DNA of 17,876 bases, from NCBI GenBank assembly GCA_030151665.1, contig JASLDB010000175.1, forward strand, positions 1 to 17,876, given 5' to 3'. This stretch comes from Neisseriaceae bacterium (GTDB lineage: Bacteria > Pseudomonadota > Gammaproteobacteria > Burkholderiales > Neisseriaceae). How positions within the stretch are numbered: the stretch's first letter is position 1; each line of letters begins with the position of its first letter. The translations under genes and the position numbers were made by a program. The notes under the pieces are model-generated. The model was not told the origin of the DNA. It worked only from the letters and a program-made list of their open reading frames with translations, and made no database searches. This document shows positions 14,329-17,876 of this stretch, piece by piece.

Positions 14329-15161
14329 GCTTTGGCTCCTGCTCGTTTACTCAATGCCCATTGACCTGCATTCAATAAGAACAAAATCAAAAATGAAATC
14401 ATCAGCATAAAGAGTGAAACAGCTGATGCACCTTGTACATCGTATTGTTCTAACTTGCCAGTAATAATCAAGGGTAAGATTTCCGATACCATGGGGATAT
14501 TGCCCGCAATGAAAATAACAGAACCATATTCACCCGTGGCGCGAGCAAACATCATGCCAGCACCTGTTAACAATGCAGGTAAAATTTCGGGCAAAACCAC
14601 ACGGCGAAACGTGGTCAAACGGCTAGCCCCTAAAGTAGCAGCGGCTTCTTCATATTCGTTGGACAGTTCTTCCAGTACAGGTTGGACTGCACGAACAATA
14701 AATGGCAAGCTGACAAACACCAAGGCAATCCAAATGCCTTTTGGGGTAAAGGCAATTTTGGTATCAAATTGGGCAAATATTTGGCCAATCCAACCATTGG
14801 GTGCATAAATGGTTGCCAGTGCAATACCAGTGACGGCTGTGGGCAAGGCAAAAGGCAAATCTACCAAGGCGTTGACAATGTTTTTCCCTGGAAAATCATA
14901 GCGAACCAATACCCAAGCCAATAATGTGCCGAATACCAAATTGGTGAGCATGGCCCAAAAAGCCATGCGCAAACTGAGCCAAATGGCCAATAATACTTTG
15001 GGTTCACTAATGGTATGCCAAAATGCACCCAAGCCCATTTGTGCTGTGCTAGCCGCCATCATGGCAAATGGCAAAATAACCAAAAGCGATAAACACAAGA
15101 TGGTAATACCGAGGCTGAGGTTAAAACCCGGTAAAACACTGGGGGACTTGAGTAATTTCAT
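14325..15161 (-). CDS. cysT: sulfate ABC importer permease CysT (CysU)
   Basis: A 278-residue inner-membrane permease, partner of CysW. Its EAA loop is YEEAAATLGASRLTTFRRVVLPE (170-192), followed by FARATGEYGSVIFIAGN, typical of CysT. The segment DLPFALPTAVTGIAL (101-115) is conserved in the family. It starts 11 bp after the sbp stop codon, with AAGG as ribosome-binding site, and its stop overlaps the cysW start. The sequence is intact and of normal length. Confidence 0.95.
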   Translation of the reverse strand: MKLLKSPSVLPGFNLSLGITILCLSLLVILPFAMMAASTAQMGLGAFWHTISEPKVLLAIWLSLRMAFWAMLTNLVFGTLLAWVLVRYDFPGKNIVNALVDLPFALPTAVTGIALATIYAPNGWIGQIFAQFDTKIAFTPKGIWIALVFVSLPFIVRAVQPVLEELSNEYEEAAATLGASRLTTFRRVVLPEILPALLTGAGMMFARATGEYGSVIFIAGNIPMVSEILPLIITGKLEQYDVQGASAVSLFMLMISFLILFLLNAGQWALSKRAGAKA

Positions 15162-15172
15162 TGCTTAAGCCC

Positions 15173-16216
15173 TTATTGTGCGCGTTTATTGGTCAACTGA
15201 TCAAAGACACCACCATCACCAAAGTATTTGGGCATAATGTCATCCCATGAACCAAATACATCATTGGGGTTAAACGTATTAAGTTGTGGCAATGAATCTT
15301 TGTGTGCCGCCAAAACATCATTATCTGCTGGTCGTAGGTACAATTTTGCGCCCAATTCTTGTGCGGGTTTGCTCCACAAATTGCTTAAATAATCAGTGGC
15401 GATTTGGCGAGTGCCTTTTTTGTCAACCACGCTATCGACTACTGCCACAGGGCTATCCATGCGAACAGTGTAGCTTGGATAAACAATTTCATATTGGCCT
15501 TGGCTAAATTGTTTGGCTGCCAAATTGGCCTCATTCTCAAATGTTACCAATACATCACCAATATTGCGTTGGGTAAATGTGGTGGTGGCAGCACGACCAC
15601 CATTTTCAAATACGGGGACATTGGCCAAGATTTTGCTCACAAAAGCTTTAGCTTTGGTATCGTCATTGTTATTGGCTTTTAAGGCAAAACCATAAGCACC
15701 CAAGAAAGAGTAACGGCCATTGCCTGTGGTTTTGGGGTTGGAAATCACCACTTTGATATTGTCTTTGGCTAAATCTGACCAATCCTTAATGCCTTGTGGG
15801 TTGCCTTTGCGCACCAAAAACACAGTACTGCTGGTAAACGGTACGGCATTGTTGGGGAATTTCTTGGCCCAATCAGCTGCCACCAACCCTTTTTTAACCA
15901 ATAAATCAATGTCTGATCCTTGGTTCATGGTCACCACATCGGCTTGTAAACCATTGGCAACAGATAATGCTTGTTTACTCGAGCCACCATGCGATTGCTG
16001 AATGGTGACATTGGGGTGTTTTTCATTAAAAAGTGGGTTATAGTCTTTGTATAAATCGCGTGCTACGTCATAAGATACATTGAGTATCGTTACTTTATCA
16101 GTACCCTTATTATCACTGGCAGCTTGTTCTTTGCTGCCAGTGTCTTTATTGGGTGAGCAAGCAGCCAGACTTGCTGCTGTCGCTAAAATGGCCCATGTTT
16201 TATAGTTGATATTCAT
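15173..16216 (-). CDS. sbp: sulfate-binding lipoprotein (Sbp/CysP type)
   Basis: A 347-residue periplasmic solute-binding protein, the receptor that hands sulfate (or thiosulfate) to CysTWA. Family signatures are TILNVSYDVARDLYKDYN (43-60), QQSHGGSSKQALSVANGLQADVVT (73-96) and NPKTTGNGRYSFLGAYG. Its N-terminus, ending in ASLAAC, carries a lipobox with C20, so it is probably membrane-anchored, unlike the soluble Sbp and CysP of E. coli. A short polar linker rich in Asp, Lys and Ser follows. AAGGA lies eight bases before the ATG. It is the first gene of the operon; the AT-rich region upstream (16217-16330) should contain the promoter and any CysB site, neither of which I can assign with confidence. 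Sbp and CysP cannot be told apart by eye. Confidence 0.93.
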   Translation of the reverse strand: MNINYKTWAILATAASLAACSPNKDTGSKEQAASDNKGTDKVTILNVSYDVARDLYKDYNPLFNEKHPNVTIQQSHGGSSKQALSVANGLQADVVTMNQGSDIDLLVKKGLVAADWAKKFPNNAVPFTSSTVFLVRKGNPQGIKDWSDLAKDNIKVVISNPKTTGNGRYSFLGAYGFALKANNNDDTKAKAFVSKILANVPVFENGGRAATTTFTQRNIGDVLVTFENEANLAAKQFSQGQYEIVYPSYTVRMDSPVAVVDSVVDKKGTRQIATDYLSNLWSKPAQELGAKLYLRPADNDVLAAHKDSLPQLNTFNPNDVFGSWDDIMPKYFGDGGVFDQLTNKRAQ

Positions 16217-16333
16217 GTTGAAATTCCTTCTTCGCTTCTTAACTATTATTTTTAATGGCTTTTACTTTAAATGTTTGTTAAATAAAAAGGAAAGAATGCT
16301 TAGTTGTTTGCAAATTCAATTTGGTTATATGGT

Positions 16334-16366
16334 GCCAATTGGCATGAAAAAACCACGCCAATTGGC
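16334..16366. repeat. duplicated GCCAATTGGC palindrome
   Basis: The 10-bp palindrome GCCAATTGGC occurs at 16334-16343 (within a 12-bp palindrome TGCCAATTGGCA) and again at 16357-16366, as the core of the proP terminator stem. The starts are 23 bp apart. Each copy can pair with itself or with the other, so the terminator has an alternative fold. It may simply be a small duplication. Confidence 0.7.
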
Positions 16367-16373
16367 GTGGTTT
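16347..16373 (-). terminator. terminator of proP
   Basis: A perfect 24-bp palindrome (16350-16373) with stem ACCACGCC/GGCGTGGT around AATT is followed, on the minus strand, by TTTTTT. It lies about 20 bp past the proP stop codon and keeps proP transcripts out of the sulfate operon. Confidence 0.9.
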
Positions 16374-16395
16374 GGGGTGATTAATACATGGCTTA

Positions 16396-17871
16396 TCAGT
16401 GGTTAATTTCTGGATGTTGGTCAACCAATGTCGCGCGTTTCTTCTGTAAGCGCTCAATTTCAGCATCAATGTTTTCAATGCGACTTTCAATGTTGTCGTA
16501 GTGTGCTTGCAAAATCTCACGGGCTTCGGCTTTGCTTGATGCCGCTGGTGTTGCTCCTTTAAGGGGTTGATTGGCGGTTTCTTTCATCTTAATGCCGGTC
16601 ATCAAGCCAATGGCTGCCACGGCCATTAAGTAATAAGCTGGCATGTATAAGTTGCTACTCACTTCAACCAACCAAGCCGCGGCTGTGGGGGTGAAGCCAG
16701 CAATCAATACCGAAATATTGAATGCAATGGCCATGGCACTATAGCGAATGGCAGTTGGGAAAATTGACGGCATAATAGAAGCCGATACACCTGTAAAACA
16801 ATTAAGCATCACTGCTAAAAGCAATAAACCCAAGAAAATAAAACCAATCACACCACTATTGATAAAGTAAAAGCTGGGGATAGCAAACAAAAGCAAACCT
16901 AGACTGCCCAAAATAACAAAAGGTTTTCGGCCAAATCGGTCACTTAATAAACCAATAATCGGTTGGATGAATAACATACCGCACATAATGGCGATGATAA
17001 TCAGCACACCGTGATCAGTTGAATAACCCAAATTATAGGATAAGTAGCTGGGCATATAGGTTAGTAACATGTAGTAGGTTACGTTGGTGACGATAACCAA
17101 ACCAACACAAACCAATAAACCACGCCAGTTATTTTTAACCACTTCTTTAAAGGGAATTTTTTTAGGGGTTTTGATATTGTTCTTGTCATCATCGCTGAGA
17201 CTATCAACATGTTGCTGGAAAGTAGGGGTTTCTTCCAAAGCATGGCGTAGATACAGACCAATTAATCCCAAAGGGCCTGCGATGAAGAAAGGAATACGCC
17301 AGCCCCATGATTCAAAATTCGTTTCGCCTACGATGGTTGACACCAAAAGTACCACGCCAGCTCCTAGAACAAAGCCAGCAATGGAGCCAAAATCCAACCA
17401 GCTACTTAAAAAGCCGCGTCTATTATCAGGTGAATATTCTGCCACGAAGATAGCTGCACCCGTGTATTCGCCACCCACCGAAAAGCCTTGAGCGAGTTTG
17501 GCTAGCAATAGCAAAATAGGTGCCCAAATACCAATACTGGCATAAGAGGGAATCAAGCCAATGGCAAAGGTACTCACCGACATAATAATAATGGTAATGG
17601 CCAATATTTTTTGTCGTCCAAGTTTATCACCCAAAATGCCAAAAACCAGACCGCCCAATGGACGAACCAAAAAAGGAACAGAGAAAGTAGCCAATGAAGC
17701 CACCAGTTGCACACTGGGGCTGGCATCGGGGAAAAAGACTTTGCCCAATACATAGGCCAAGAAGCCATAAACACCAAAATCAAACCACTCCATTGCATTG
17801 CCTAAAGCGGCAGCGGTAATGGCTTTTTTAAGTTTTTGGTTTTCAATAATGGTGATGTCGTTAATTTGCAT
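16396..17871 (-). CDS. proP: osmoprotectant/proline:H+ symporter ProP
   Basis: At least 491 residues, closely similar in recall to E. coli ProP, the osmosensing inner-membrane carrier that imports proline, glycine betaine and other compatible solutes with H+. Seen directly: KLKKAITAAALGNAMEWFDFGVYGF near the N-terminus, the MFS loop LGDKLGRQKI, GFSVGGEYTGAAIFVAEY, the second loop LLSDRFGRKPF, and MKETANQPLKGATPAAS leading into a C-terminal coiled coil (about 450-491, heptads in DNIESRIENIDAEIERLQKKRATL). This tail is present in only some ProP proteins and tunes the osmotic set point in E. coli. The ATG at 17871 may not be the true start: E. coli ProP has about 12 more residues, and the codon before this ATG (CCG, Pro) stays open, so the gene may begin beyond the right edge. 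It ends at its own terminator. Confidence 0.93.
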   Translation of the reverse strand: MQINDITIIENQKLKKAITAAALGNAMEWFDFGVYGFLAYVLGKVFFPDASPSVQLVASLATFSVPFLVRPLGGLVFGILGDKLGRQKILAITIIIMSVSTFAIGLIPSYASIGIWAPILLLLAKLAQGFSVGGEYTGAAIFVAEYSPDNRRGFLSSWLDFGSIAGFVLGAGVVLLVSTIVGETNFESWGWRIPFFIAGPLGLIGLYLRHALEETPTFQQHVDSLSDDDKNNIKTPKKIPFKEVVKNNWRGLLVCVGLVIVTNVTYYMLLTYMPSYLSYNLGYSTDHGVLIIIAIMCGMLFIQPIIGLLSDRFGRKPFVILGSLGLLLFAIPSFYFINSGVIGFIFLGLLLLAVMLNCFTGVSASIMPSIFPTAIRYSAMAIAFNISVLIAGFTPTAAAWLVEVSSNLYMPAYYLMAVAAIGLMTGIKMKETANQPLKGATPAASSKAEAREILQAHYDNIESRIENIDAEIERLQKKRATLVDQHPEINH

Positions 17872-17876
17872 CGGTT

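Noticed and set aside
14455..14808. 117-codon plus-strand frame within cysT
   Set aside because: It is antisense to an intact and well-recognised permease gene and has no similarity I recognise.

Overview
The window is a moderately AT-rich stretch of chromosome from a Gram-negative bacterium, most likely a beta- or gammaproteobacterium. The signs are a consensus-like RpoH (sigma-32) promoter before dnaJ, an E. coli-type ProP carrier with its coiled-coil tail, a glutathione-dependent FrmA/FrmB formaldehyde pair, an Sbp-CysT-CysW-CysA sulfate importer, and Sec and lipoprotein signals typical of a double-membrane cell. I considered a Neisseriaceae or Moraxellaceae relative, but no clear uptake-sequence repeats fix the genus. 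Apart from a transposase scrap at the left edge, it reads as ordinary housekeeping and metabolic chromosome.

Layout, left to right. Positions 1-533 hold a decayed IS3-family transposase remnant (minus strand), an orphan hairpin terminator and the leader of the first operon. Positions 534-3426 are a plus-strand operon of an IclR-type regulator, formimidoylglutamase (hutG) and the sodium/glutamate symporter (gltS), closed by a strong terminator. A small SemiSWEET transporter (3481-3741, minus) and a heat-shock-promoted dnaJ (4025-5161, plus) follow. Next come an exported metallo-beta-lactamase-fold protein (5238-6101, minus) and a divergent pair: a cysteine-rich SufR-like regulator (minus) and a DHA2-type MFS transporter (plus). 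They are separated by two nearly identical palindromic operators exactly 42 bp apart. The frmA-frmB operon (8612-10599, plus) converges on three minus-strand genes: a methyltransferase, an acetyltransferase and a small lipoprotein with a TonB C-terminal-like domain. Positions 12395-16216 are the minus-strand sulfate operon sbp-cysT-cysW-cysA, and proP (minus) runs to the right edge, where its true start probably lies outside the window.

How the genes fit together: HutG makes glutamate from formimidoylglutamate, GltS takes up glutamate, and the IclR-type protein probably controls both. The sulfate importer feeds cysteine and hence glutathione, the cofactor of FrmA and FrmB. ProP takes up osmoprotectants. 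The regulator/MFS pair looks like a self-contained sensor and efflux (or uptake) switch. I see no clearly new multi-gene system. The points most worth checking are the double operator, the regulator's cysteine cluster, the altered metal ligands of the exported MBL protein, and the isolated TonB-like lipoprotein.
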